The notes beneath the pieces are model-generated. The model saw nothing but the letters and a program-made list of their open reading frames with translations. It was not told the DNA's origin and did not search any database. A stretch of 39,981 bases of DNA, taken from Bacillus sp. ISL-41 (GTDB taxonomy: Bacteria; Bacillota; Bacilli; Bacillales; Cytobacillaceae). Shown here piece by piece: positions 18,350 to 26,462 of the stretch (position 1 is the first letter of the stretch; each line of letters begins with the position of its first letter). The stretch spans positions 1-39,981 of the forward strand of contig NZ_JAGGQP010000018.1 in NCBI RefSeq assembly GCF_018613235.1, read 5' to 3'. Both the position numbers and the translations under genes were made by a program.

Positions 18350-19891
18350 TTATACCGGACTTGGATCTGGCTTATCTTCTTTCTTTGCGAATTTCCCTTT
18401 TTCCTTTTTCGGCTTTTTTTCAAGGGCCTCTGATTTAAAGTCTTTTAATATTGAGAAGGACATAGCGATCAAAACAAAGGTCAATGGAAAGGCACTGACG
18501 ATGATGGCTGTTTGCATAGCACTCAGTCCTCCGGAGAGCATTAGTACGATAGCAGAGGCTGATAGAAAAAGTCCCCAGACTATTTTGACCACATTGGGAG
18601 GGTTCAGATCTCCTCTTGCTGTTTGCATCCCTAAGACGAATGTGGCTGAATCTGCCGAAGTAACAAAGAATGTTGTAATCAACAACAAGGTTATAATGAC
18701 CAATGCACCGGAGAATGGTAAAAGGTCGTACACGTAAAACAGGGCTGTTTCTAAGTTTTGCCCGGCTATGTTGGCACCTTCAAAGTACTCGAAGTAAATA
18801 GCAGTCCCGCCAAATATCGCAAACCAGAATGCACAGACCAGAGTAGGTATAACGAGAACGGCAATCATGAACTCCCTCACCGTCCTTCCCTTGGAAACAC
18901 GTGCAATAAATGTCCCAACGAAAGGTGCCCAGGCAATCCACCATGCCCAGTAAAAAATCGTCCAGTCCTTTATCCAGCTCGCTTGTTCTTCATTAAAAGG
19001 AGTGAGCCTTAATCCCATGCCAGACAGGTTCTGAACATAACTCCCGAGCGTAGTGGTAAACAGATCAAGCACAAAACCTGTTGGACCCAAAAACAAGAAT
19101 GCAAAAAGCAGAATGACGGCCAACACTAAATTGGCATTACTTAAATACTTAATCCCCCTCTGCAGTCCGGTACTGGCAGAAAGGAGAAAGAGAACAGTTA
19201 CGATTGCAATAATAATGAGCTGAGTCGTGAAGTTGTTCGGTATCCCCACTACATAGTTGAGACCCCCATTGATCTGGGCAGCTCCTAACCCTAAAGATGC
19301 CGCTACACCAAAAATAGTCGCAAATACCGCGACTACATCCACGATGGTTCCAATCGCTCCTTTTGAGCGTTCACCTAACAGAGGACTAAGAGTTATACTC
19401 ATCAGCCCAGGTTTCTTTTTCCTGAATTTATAGTATGCCAGGATAAGCGCAATGACAGCGTATATAGCCCAAGCATGAAAACCCCAATGTAAATAGGTGT
19501 ATCTCAACGCAACTTTTGCTGCCTCAGGTGTCCCCCCTTCACCAATAGGCGGATTGGCAAAATGAGAAATAGGCTCCGAGACTCCAAAGAATAGCAACCC
19601 GATCCCCATACCAGCACTAAATAGCATGGCAAACCACGTTTTTCTGTTAAAGTCTGGTTTGTCGTCATCTGCTCCTAATTTTATTTTTCCATACTTGCTA
19701 AAGATCAAAAATATCGCAAACAGGAGGAAGAAAGAAGCTGCCATTTGATAGAACCAGCCAAATGAATCTAAAAAGAATGCCTTGGTTTGATCCATTACTT
19801 CACCTAATTGGACCGGAGCAACCACGCCCCAAATCACAAAGCCACTCGCAAGAACGAGAGAAATCCAGAACACATTTGATACCTTATTCAC
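18350..19891 (-). CDS. BCCT-family glycine betaine/choline-type transporter
   Basis: Secondary transporter with 12 hydrophobic helices, 513 residues from the chosen start. It has the BCCT hallmark GMGIGLLFFGVSEP early on and the core segment WTIFYWAWWIAWAPFVGTFI with ARVSKGRTVREF in the second half. Glycine in GMGIG is seen in sodium-coupled betaine carriers such as OpuD, so uptake of betaine-like osmoprotectants is likely. The charged C-terminal tail (KKPKKEKGKFAKKEDK) is the osmosensing region in some relatives. The frame is open to an ATG at 19930 with no convincing Shine-Dalgarno. I prefer the GTG at 19891, which has GGGGAG nine bases upstream and aligns with the OpuD N-terminus (VSNVFWISL). 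Confidence 0.9.
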   Translation of the reverse strand: MNKVSNVFWISLVLASGFVIWGVVAPVQLGEVMDQTKAFFLDSFGWFYQMAASFFLLFAIFLIFSKYGKIKLGADDDKPDFNRKTWFAMLFSAGMGIGLLFFGVSEPISHFANPPIGEGGTPEAAKVALRYTYLHWGFHAWAIYAVIALILAYYKFRKKKPGLMSITLSPLLGERSKGAIGTIVDVVAVFATIFGVAASLGLGAAQINGGLNYVVGIPNNFTTQLIIIAIVTVLFLLSASTGLQRGIKYLSNANLVLAVILLFAFLFLGPTGFVLDLFTTTLGSYVQNLSGMGLRLTPFNEEQASWIKDWTIFYWAWWIAWAPFVGTFIARVSKGRTVREFMIAVLVIPTLVCAFWFAIFGGTAIYFEYFEGANIAGQNLETALFYVYDLLPFSGALVIITLLLITTFFVTSADSATFVLGMQTARGDLNPPNVVKIVWGLFLSASAIVLMLSGGLSAMQTAIIVSAFPLTFVLIAMSFSILKDFKSEALEKKPKKEKGKFAKKEDKPDPSPV

Positions 19892-20120
19892 CTCATCCAA
19901 CTCCCCATGATCGATTTCGGTACAAGACATCGTTATGTTTCCCGAAAATTAAGCATCGATTCGTATTTAGGCATAAGGGGGAAGCTTTAAATTCCCAAAA
20001 TTCTGTACAAGTGTATATTATTATGTATTTATTAAGTTACCAATAAGGAGTATGATAGTAAGTAAAAAGGCTGTTTCGAAGCATACGAAAAGAGTCCTGA
20101 AAAGAGAAAGAGGTTACGAA

Positions 20121-20645
20121 ATGAATGCAGCATACTCAACAACCAAAGAAACAACTAAAACAAAAGTTTTAGTCATCAATGCGCTTTTTATTGCATTGAC
20201 TGTCGTTGCAACCATGTTCATTAACATCAGGCTGCCGATTATGGGTAATGGAGGCCTGATCCATATGGGCAACATTCCTCTATTTATTGCTGCTTTCGTC
20301 TACGGCAGAAAAACAGGTGCAATAGCAGGGGCCTTCGGTATGGGCTTGTTCGACATAATCTCCGGTTGGGCATTGTGGGCACCGTTCACTTTCGTTATCG
20401 TCGGCGCTATGGGCTATGTAGCGGGATTGATGGCTGAAAAAATGCCAGGCAAGAAAGTATTTGTTTACTCCCTGGCAGTTGCCGCTGCCCTTGTCATTAA
20501 GATCGTAGGCTACTATTTTACTGAAGTGGTCCTATACGGAAACTGGATCCAGCCATTTGGCTCCATCCCAGGAAACGTCATGCAGGTCGTAATCGCAGGT
20601 CTGATTGTCATCCCTCTTGCAGGCCGGATGAAGAAGCTGCTATAA
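20121..20645 (+). CDS. ECF transporter S component (substrate unknown)
   Basis: Membrane protein of 174 residues with five or six hydrophobic helices. It fits the ECF_S/ECF-ribofla_trS type: an N-terminal ALFIALTVVATMFINIRLP helix, the family-like stretch HMGNIPLFIAAFVYGRKTG and the helix AGAFGMGLFDIISGW. S components bind a vitamin or precursor and use the shared EcfA/EcfT energy module encoded elsewhere. No ATPase or T component lies nearby. The substrate cannot be read from the sequence, and I see no recognisable riboswitch upstream. The frame opens at 20052, but the ATG at 20121 follows AAAGAGG at seven bases and gives a normal N-terminus. It is one of the few rightward genes here and has its own terminator. 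Confidence 0.85.
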   Translation: MNAAYSTTKETTKTKVLVINALFIALTVVATMFINIRLPIMGNGGLIHMGNIPLFIAAFVYGRKTGAIAGAFGMGLFDIISGWALWAPFTFVIVGAMGYVAGLMAEKMPGKKVFVYSLAVAAALVIKIVGYYFTEVVLYGNWIQPFGSIPGNVMQVVIAGLIVIPLAGRMKKLL

Positions 20646-20656
20646 AATGAACGACA

Positions 20657-20697
20657 AAAATCCCCTATGGAGCATACTCCGTTGGGGATTTTATTAT
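20657..20697 (+). terminator. Terminator of the ECF S-component gene
   Basis: AAAATCCCC, inner pairing GGAG/CTCC, GGGGATTTT then ATT on the plus strand, 12 nt past the stop. Confidence 0.9.
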
Positions 20698-20996
20698 GTA
20701 TTCATTGATCCGCGTTCTGTTAATATGGAAGTTCTGGTATTTTGTCGAACGCATAATCATAAATTGTAGATATTTCTCGGGAAATTGTTGAATTTTGAAG
20801 GTGGGGTAATCGACACCTGGCTTTGCTGTCCGGAGGCATTTTGAATGTTTTTCGCATAGCGTATCGTCAGGCGATATATCGTAACGCTTTCTGAAGCACA
20901 TGAATACTCACTTTTAGCAATGCTCATGTACATATCGGTCAGCAATACGATCCGTTCTTCTTTATTTTTAAGAGTATTGAAGGTCTTTCATGTAGC
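20698..20996. other. Intergenic region with CGATAT boxes, no clear gene
   Basis: Short open frames exist on the minus strand (up to 78 codons), but none has a Shine-Dalgarno sequence or a recognisable protein pattern. The right half contains a palindrome CGATATATCG (20872-20881) and ATATCG (20932-20937), members of the same set of boxes that crowds the upstream side of the neighbouring regulator gene. Confidence 0.5.
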
Positions 20997-21701
20997 TTAT
21001 TTCCGGAATATCGCGGACAGCCAACCCCATTTTCTATTCTTTAATTCTTCTTCTAAACGTTTATTGAAATCACTCTGGGAGTTCCACTCACTCTTTTGCT
21101 CGTCCCGCATTTTCTGAATCTCTTTTTGCAGGAGCCCGCTTCTCTCTCTTTCCTGCTGCAGCAAGTCTTCATAATGGGCATTTTGCTGTTCAAGGATTTT
21201 TTCAATCTTTGCATTTGTTCTTTGTGCTGAATTCCCAATGCTGGAACTGATCACATGATGGTCTTGCTGAAGCTGGGAAACACTTGTCTTCATCTGGGCC
21301 ATATCGTTTTTCAGCTGCATATTCATTTCACGCGCTGCTGCCAGTTCATTGACCACAAAAAGCAAAACCTCTTTCAATTGCTCAGGGTCCTGCGGTAAAT
21401 TATTCCCATATGTATCATTGATTGCAATCTCCGTACTGCCCGATCCCTCGAGCCTTTCCTTTTGCTCGGCCACAAGATCTTTAGCTGTATCGTCCAGCGG
21501 CTTGTCCGTATCGCGCAGCGCTATAAGCGCTTTAATATCAGACTGGACAAAGATTCGGCGGTCGCCATCTTTCAAAAACTCGTAACCGTTGCGCTCCAGA
21601 ATTTGTCCATACTTTCGGACAGTTGGAGTAGCAATCCCTACTTCCTCCGCCACTTCTTTCGTTGAGAATGCCTGTTCATTCGGCTGTATATCGTTTCGCA
21701 T
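20997..21701 (-). CDS. MerR-like HTH protein with coiled coil (DUF3967/RacA-like)
   Basis: DNA-binding protein of 234 residues. The N-terminal winged helix-turn-helix (about 10-65) reads FSTKEVAEEVGIATPTVRKY and DGDRRIFVQSDIKAL, a MerR-type pattern. A long charged, glutamine-rich helix (about 115-220) should form a coiled coil, and a short basic aromatic tail, KWGWLSAIFRK, ends the protein. This layout matches DUF3967-type proteins and resembles RacA, the chromosome-anchoring protein of sporulating bacilli. The amphipathic tail could touch the membrane. The ATG at 21701 has a perfect AGGAGG; a longer frame exists but lacks one. Five CGATAT boxes lie in the promoter and first codons, suggesting autoregulation or a nucleation site. 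Confidence 0.82.
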   Translation of the reverse strand: MRNDIQPNEQAFSTKEVAEEVGIATPTVRKYGQILERNGYEFLKDGDRRIFVQSDIKALIALRDTDKPLDDTAKDLVAEQKERLEGSGSTEIAINDTYGNNLPQDPEQLKEVLLFVVNELAAAREMNMQLKNDMAQMKTSVSQLQQDHHVISSSIGNSAQRTNAKIEKILEQQNAHYEDLLQQERERSGLLQKEIQKMRDEQKSEWNSQSDFNKRLEEELKNRKWGWLSAIFRK

Positions 21702-21802
21702 ATCGCACCTCCTATCTACAATATGACGAGTTTCTACAATATTTGCAAGAGTCATATCGTCTAAATTTATATTTTAGCAGATATATCGCTATCCCTATAT
21801 CG
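21688..21802. promoter_or_regulatory. Cluster of five CGATAT boxes upstream of the HTH gene
   Basis: ATATCG (CGATAT on the coding strand) occurs at 21688, 21700, 21754, 21783 and 21797, five hexamers in 115 bp. Further copies lie at 20872/20876, 20932, 21008 and 21301. Chance expectation for a hexamer is about one per 4 kb per strand. They overlap the Shine-Dalgarno region and the probable promoter, so they are candidate operators for the encoded HTH protein. Confidence 0.55.
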
Positions 21803-21876
21803 TTCTTGACTCTTAAGAGACACAGAAAGCCGGCTGTAATTAGAGTTTGTTTTTAACTTGAGCCCTGTCTAGTTAC

Positions 21877-21914
21877 AAAAAAATCTCAGAGCCAATTTCA
21901 GCTCTGAGATTTTT
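21877..21914 (-). terminator. Terminator of the transglutaminase lipoprotein gene
   Basis: AAAAATCTCAGAGC, loop, GCTCTGAGATTTTTTT on the minus strand. The near-perfect stem carries T runs on both strands, so it may be bidirectional. Confidence 0.92.
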
Positions 21915-21915
21915 C

Positions 21916-23619
21916 TCAATACGATATTCCCGTTCTTGTATGTGTTTTTTCAAACTCAGTCATATTGGGATCAAAATACTTTTCATCATATTTTGCCACA
22001 AACTTTCCATCGTCTACATACCCGGAACCCCAGGTCGGATCCATGGTGATCCATTTACCGTCAATTTCCGCTTCGACCCACGCATGCCTTGAAGGCCACC
22101 AGCCGCCGCGGGCCATACCTTCAACGAACCGCGATTCAATATCGCTCGCTCTCATTAAAGCAATTGTCAGATAAGAATAGTCCTGACAGACACCTGTTTT
22201 TAAATCCAGTGTTTTCAGGGCGCTATCATCCCACTCAAAATCATCCGTCTCCAGCTTTTCAACATCATAGGCAACAGTTTTGGCTACATACTCATAGATT
22301 GCTTTAGCCTTATCCCTCTCCGTGCTCTTTCCTGCGGTGATTTCACTTGCCAGCTGTCTGATCGGCTCTGAATCGGATTGAACACCCCTTGATGGCAGCA
22401 GGTCACGCTGGTCTTCACCGGTTGATTCAACCTCAAAGCGGGCAAACCCGTAAAACCGGAAGTAATCACTATTTTCTTCTTTTATCTCAGGAACACTTAG
22501 TATAACCTCATATGTTCCGGGGCCGAACCGCAGATAAAAGGAGTCATCAAATGTAAAGTCCTTAACCGGAATGACATCTAACGCTTCATCTTCTCCCTTT
22601 TTAGTCGTGATATAGATATGTGTTGTATCAGGGCCAAACTCAGCATTAGGATCAATTTTCCCCTTTATACTGTACATTCCATCTGTCTCTTCACCGCCAT
22701 ATACAGGGGACTCGAGAGTAACGCCGCGCTCTAGGTATTGATCCATATACTCAATCGGCAGCATCGTCTTGTCAGACTCATTATCAATTAAAATAGTCGT
22801 AGCCGTCTGGTAGTAATTCTCACGTTCTTCATCCGGAACGAGAACCTCGAGTTCATGGACACCTTTACCGTAAAATAAAGGCACGTCATAGCTGAATTTA
22901 CCATCCTTGATCGGCATAATATGCTTCCAGCTCTCCATATCCTTTGTCAGCTGAAGCATGACGGTATCTTCATCTGTCAGATTTCCAGCTTCCCCTTCCA
23001 ATCTAAAAATCTCGTTTTCTTTCACATAGCCAGAATCAACACCAAGAGCCACTTCCGCGTCCTGGCCAAACGGGGTCAGCACAAGATCACGTTCAATATC
23101 CGGATTCACATTGTGGACATCAAAGGCGGTTGCTTCAAAATAATAATTCTCCGTTTCATTGCTCGGGATATGGACACTCACATGGTACTTACCTTCCCCA
23201 TTAAAAAAACGAATTGTCTGCTTGTACTTGCCCTCCTTGAGCTTAGCGTAGTACTCATGCTGCTGTCCCGCAGGCCCTTCTTCATCTGCCGATACTTTGA
23301 TCAATATATAATCCGACTTCAAAGAGGAAAACTTGTCAATCTTCCCTTCGACGACAACCTTCCCGTTGACCGCGAATTCCTTATGCTCCGGACTGGAAAA
23401 AGTGGAGCCAATCTCCTCGTTATAGGAACCCAGTTCAAGCGGCTGAAGCTCAAGTTCCTTGTTTTTTTCCTTCACCAGCTTTTCGTATTTATCCTCTTGT
23501 TTCTTCTCAGCCTTCGCCTTAGCATCACTCGGACTCGCATCGCTGCAGCCAGACAAAATGAAAAACGAGCTTAACAACAACAGCAAAACTGATAATATAG
23601 GATTCTTCTTCCGGTTCAT
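21916..23619 (-). CDS. Transglutaminase-like domain lipoprotein
   Basis: Surface lipoprotein of 567 residues. The signal peptide ends in the lipobox LSGC (C25), followed by a charged linker. Three related beta-rich segments follow, recognisable by the recurring endings ENYYFEATAF, ENYYQTATTI and SDYFRFYGFARF (about residues 60-420). The C-terminal transglutaminase-like domain has C478 (GVCQDYSYLT), H512 (SRHAWVEAEIDGKW) and D527 (MDPTWGSGY), the complete triad. Such domains may crosslink or cleave proteins at the cell surface; the target is unknown. The gene has its own terminator. Upstream (23620-23822) I see only leader sequence, and beyond that the 52-bp repeat array. Confidence 0.9.
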   Translation of the reverse strand: MNRKKNPILSVLLLLLSSFFILSGCSDASPSDAKAKAEKKQEDKYEKLVKEKNKELELQPLELGSYNEEIGSTFSSPEHKEFAVNGKVVVEGKIDKFSSLKSDYILIKVSADEEGPAGQQHEYYAKLKEGKYKQTIRFFNGEGKYHVSVHIPSNETENYYFEATAFDVHNVNPDIERDLVLTPFGQDAEVALGVDSGYVKENEIFRLEGEAGNLTDEDTVMLQLTKDMESWKHIMPIKDGKFSYDVPLFYGKGVHELEVLVPDEERENYYQTATTILIDNESDKTMLPIEYMDQYLERGVTLESPVYGGEETDGMYSIKGKIDPNAEFGPDTTHIYITTKKGEDEALDVIPVKDFTFDDSFYLRFGPGTYEVILSVPEIKEENSDYFRFYGFARFEVESTGEDQRDLLPSRGVQSDSEPIRQLASEITAGKSTERDKAKAIYEYVAKTVAYDVEKLETDDFEWDDSALKTLDLKTGVCQDYSYLTIALMRASDIESRFVEGMARGGWWPSRHAWVEAEIDGKWITMDPTWGSGYVDDGKFVAKYDEKYFDPNMTEFEKTHTRTGISY

Positions 23620-23822
23620 TGTTACCTCCTTAGGTTTTAATCCTTAAAAATTTCAGCGATGTTTTATTTACGAATAACAACTTTGGAGGTTCCTAGGACT
23701 ATAGACTCTATTCACAAAAATTTCTAAGTGGATATGACTTAAAAAGATGAGCCTCCTAAAAAGCTAATCTAGATTTTTAATGATACATTTTCTTGATACT
23801 TCAGTTGAAATGAAAGTGCATC

Positions 23823-24029
23823 TCCGAAATGTTTATTAAATCCACTTTCTTAGACATTTTGGGACTGCTTCTTCTCCGAAATGTCTATTAAACCACTTTC
23901 TTAGACATTTTGGAGCTGCTTCATCTCTGAAATATCTATTAAACCCACTTTCTTAGACATTTTGGAGTTGCTTCACCTTTGAAATGTCTATTAAACCCAC
24001 TTTCTTAGACACTTTGGAGTTGCTTACTT
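23823..24029. repeat. Four tandem ~52-bp hairpin repeats
   Basis: Units start at 23823, 23875, 23926 and 23978 (lengths 52, 51, 52, 52) and differ at only a few positions. Each carries the arms CCGAAATGTCTA and TAGACATTTTGG, a stem of about 12 bp around a loop of about 16 nt (TTAAACCCACTTTC core), followed by GGAG(C/T)TGCTTC. Units abut with no spacers, so this is not a CRISPR array. The array ends exactly at the stop of the small membrane-protein gene at 24030. It may act as a terminator for that gene or be a mobile repeat. Confidence 0.9.
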
Positions 24030-24320
24030 CTATAATGCAACCGAAAGCCTCCATATGAAGAAAATCACTGCCAGTGCCAACCCTGAAAGCACCGACTTTT
24101 TACTAATGATGTCACCTTCATCATTTGTTGCTCTTAAAGATATCGATCCGGTAATCAGGCCAAGGATTGATAAGCCTAAAAAGATATAAGCTATATTTTC
24201 ATTCCCTTCAAGATATATTACCCCATTTTCGTCCGCTTCAGAAATAGCCCAAATAATAGCTCCAGTTAAAGTACCCACAATGATAATCCCCGTTATTATG
24301 GTTAGTAACTTCTTTGACAT
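24030..24320 (-). CDS. Small three-helix membrane protein, paralogue B
   Basis: Protein of 96 residues, no family recognised. Three hydrophobic helices (about 6-27, 45-62, 77-95) are separated by acidic loops. It is clearly related to the 97-residue protein encoded 218 bp upstream: both share ADEN, YIFLxLS, a KK pair at the same spacing, and GLxLAxxFxxWRLxV at the end. The ATG at 24320 has AGAGGTGA; the frame is open further upstream without support. A terminator separates the two paralogues, so this copy probably has its own promoter. The low GC content matches the other paralogue and the 3' half of the Trp-rich gene. An immunity-type role is inference. Confidence 0.75.
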   Translation of the reverse strand: MSKKLLTIITGIIIVGTLTGAIIWAISEADENGVIYLEGNENIAYIFLGLSILGLITGSISLRATNDEGDIISKKSVLSGLALAVIFFIWRLSVAL

Positions 24321-24446
24321 GAAATCACCTCTAATTCCTAATGCACACATAACAAGTTGGACACTATCAAAGATCCAATGGTGAGGGTCCTTGGTCACCA
24401 TAAAATAGTTTTTAGAGAAGGTCTACATTTGAATATAAGAATTTCT

Positions 24447-24481
24447 AAAAAAATGGATTAGCCTTCTTCGGCTAATCCTTT
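24447..24481 (-). terminator. Terminator between the two small membrane-protein genes
   Basis: Perfect 9-bp stem GGATTAGCC / GGCTAATCC with a 6-nt loop, followed by A and seven T on the minus strand; T runs lie on the other strand too. It probably ends the Tad pilus operon. Confidence 0.92.
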
Positions 24482-24537
24482 TAAATATTGGAGCGTAGAG
24501 TTATTATCTTAGAAATTAAACTTTTTTAAATGTTATA

Positions 24538-24831
24538 CTAAAATATTGTGACAAGAAGTCGCCAAACCACAAAAAGAGCTGCAAGAGATAGTCCCCCGTA
24601 AATAGCCTTTTTTCCTACATTTTTACTATTTTCCCTAACACCTGCCGCATCTACTGCAGTTAAAATTACTGCCACGAATGATAAGGCGAGAAAGATATAT
24701 ATATTATTTTTTTGTTCTTCGAAATCTATATTCCAATTTTCGTCTGCAACATTGAATGCATAGATTGCAAATGCTACGCCTACTAAAAGAAGGTATGAAT
24801 AAGTTATTTTTGTCCACGTTTCCTTTTTCAT
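24538..24831 (-). CDS. Small three-helix membrane protein, paralogue A
   Basis: Protein of 97 residues with three hydrophobic helices (about 10-26, 44-62, 77-96) and a charged loop (ADENWNIDFEEQKNN). It is paralogous to the protein at 24030-24320, with roughly a third of aligned residues identical by eye in the last 68 positions. It starts 32 bp after the stop of the Trp-rich gene, in the same operon, and ends before a strong terminator. The base composition is AT-rich. Size, membrane location, duplication and position directly after a mosaic exported protein are what immunity proteins usually look like, but no family match is claimed. Confidence 0.78.
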   Translation of the reverse strand: MKKETWTKITYSYLLLVGVAFAIYAFNVADENWNIDFEEQKNNIYIFLALSFVAVILTAVDAAGVRENSKNVGKKAIYGGLSLAALFVVWRLLVTIF

Positions 24832-24863
24832 TTAATTCACCTCTTTAAAAGCAATTACTTTAG

Positions 24864-26393
24864 TTAGTTTTGAAGTGGATAAGGAGGGGCTGTTTGATTG
24901 TTATGAATACTCTTGGATTCAGGTATATTTTTATCCTCAATATCTGATGTTTTATTATTTGGACTTGTATCATTTTTAGAATCTACACCAGAATTCGTTT
25001 CTGGCTTTACACTTGGTTCATTTTTAGAATCAACATCAGAATCCGTCTCCGGCTTTACACTTGGTTCATTTTTGCTGTTATTAGTGAGATCACCGTTCAC
25101 CCCACTTTTCACTACTTCCTCAATTGTTTTAGTAACACTGTCAGCTACTACTCCCTCTTTTAAGAATGAAAGGAGTGGGGTAAAGACTTTAATTGAAACA
25201 ACAGTAACAACAGCACCTACAAGTATATTGTCAAACCCTAACCAATCTCCTTCTTTAATTACTCCAGAAATATAGTTTTCTATTCCACCATACACTCCTA
25301 TAGCTCCTACCATGCCAAAACCTAAAGTAACGCCAGGAATAAGAATTGGACCTAATAGGAAACCTGAAACAGAACCAATGATAGTATCCCAAAATAAATC
25401 AGAAACCGAAAATTCTTTCCCAGTGAATTTATAAGTAAGAACATAAGATAAAATATTGGAGAAGAACCCTGCTGCTCCTCCTAATGCTGCTCCTTTAAAC
25501 ATTAATTTAAGAACATTATTCACAGTATAAAATCCCTTAATTTGCCCCCATAAAGGCCTCATCTTTACCCATCTATATGCGGCAACAGTCTTTGTTCTAA
25601 GCCACGGCCAAGCGGTACCTCGCATCCAGCCCCAAATAGCAGCCGGGCGCCCTCTGAGCCATGGCCAGGCGGCCGTTCTCCACCAGTTAGCGGCAACAGG
25701 CCAGGCAACTGTCCTGATCCAGCCGATTGCTGCGGCAAATGCGCCGGTGGCATAGCCAATATACCCTAGTACTCCTCCAACAAGAGCGAAACTAAACGCT
25801 CCCCAGAAGCTGTAATTATCACCCGCGAGCCATTGATAGGTGAATCCGCCAATAAGCGCACCAGCCACAATGATCAGCCCTGCTACAATCCCAAGAGGAA
25901 TAGCAATCACTCCAAAGAATACAAGGAGCGCAATGACACCGATGATAATGCCCGCAGCAAGAATCCCTCCGAGCAGCGTCTGCGCCCATTCATTTTCACT
26001 GAACCAGTCTCCAATACTTTTAAAGAAGTCTTCGATGCTGCCCCACACGTCTGTTGCAAGATCCCAGGCATCATTCCACTTATCTTTTGCGAAATCCCAG
26101 GCATCATTCCATTCATCAACCGCCCAGTCTTTAAACTTGTTCCAGCCATCTACTAGACTGTCTCCGATATCCCCCAGCTCATTCAATGCCTTTTTCCACC
26201 AGGGCAGGGGACCATCCTCGCCATCAACCGGTTCTCCTCCCGACGCATCGGTTGGTTCTGTTTTACTCAAACCCTGCTTATTGGTTTCGACCTCTGTCAA
26301 ATCCGCCGAGACAGGGATTATAACGGCAAACTGGATCAGAAATAAAGCCATAAATGCTAATACGATTCTAATTTTTGAACTTCTAATTGTCAT
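24864..26393 (-). CDS. Trp-rich exported membrane protein at the end of the Tad operon
   Basis: Protein of 509 residues, family not recognised. It has a signal peptide (1-30, IPVSA-DL). Residues 62-136 carry an amphipathic, Trp-rich repeat (WNDAWDFAKDK, WNDAWDLATDV). A cluster of hydrophobic helices (140-222) is followed by a second Trp-rich repeat (224-282, WPWLR twice). More membrane helices fill 295-405, and a low-complexity tail contains the 16-residue repeat SKNEPSVKPETDSDVD twice. Of 27 tryptophans, 25 lie before residue 283. Hand counts give 63% GC at 25580-25699 but 34% at 25381-25500, a sharp change within the gene near codon 278. This suggests a conserved N-terminal carrier part joined to an acquired C-terminal part, as in polymorphic toxins. 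Toxicity is not shown. Confidence 0.72.
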   Translation of the reverse strand: MTIRSSKIRIVLAFMALFLIQFAVIIPVSADLTEVETNKQGLSKTEPTDASGGEPVDGEDGPLPWWKKALNELGDIGDSLVDGWNKFKDWAVDEWNDAWDFAKDKWNDAWDLATDVWGSIEDFFKSIGDWFSENEWAQTLLGGILAAGIIIGVIALLVFFGVIAIPLGIVAGLIIVAGALIGGFTYQWLAGDNYSFWGAFSFALVGGVLGYIGYATGAFAAAIGWIRTVAWPVAANWWRTAAWPWLRGRPAAIWGWMRGTAWPWLRTKTVAAYRWVKMRPLWGQIKGFYTVNNVLKLMFKGAALGGAAGFFSNILSYVLTYKFTGKEFSVSDLFWDTIIGSVSGFLLGPILIPGVTLGFGMVGAIGVYGGIENYISGVIKEGDWLGFDNILVGAVVTVVSIKVFTPLLSFLKEGVVADSVTKTIEEVVKSGVNGDLTNNSKNEPSVKPETDSDVDSKNEPSVKPETNSGVDSKNDTSPNNKTSDIEDKNIPESKSIHNNQTAPPYPLQN

Positions 26394-26462
26394 TTACTTT
26401 ATCACCCTTTTAAAAAGAAGTGAATGCTCCAATAATCATGGGTTAATGGACCATTGTGCAGA

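Noticed and set aside
20052-20120. Upstream start of the ECF S-component gene
   Set aside because: Its ATG sits one base after GGAG, and the added 23 residues are basic and unlike a transporter N-terminus; the ATG at 20121 has better spacing.
19931-20120. Riboswitch for the ECF S component
   Set aside because: I compared by eye with TPP, preQ1, cobalamin, FMN and purine hallmarks and saw none; only a weak 5-bp inverted repeat is present.
20665-20945. Short leftward ORFs of 62 and 78 codons
   Set aside because: No Shine-Dalgarno sequence, overlapping frames, and one overlaps the ECF gene's terminator; no recognisable protein.
23823-24029. CRISPR array
   Set aside because: The 51-52-bp units are contiguous and repeat in full; there are no unique spacers and no cas genes.
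24321-24401. Upstream extension of the 96-residue membrane protein
   Set aside because: The ATG at 24320 has AGAGGTGA and matches the start of its paralogue; the extension has no ribosome binding site.
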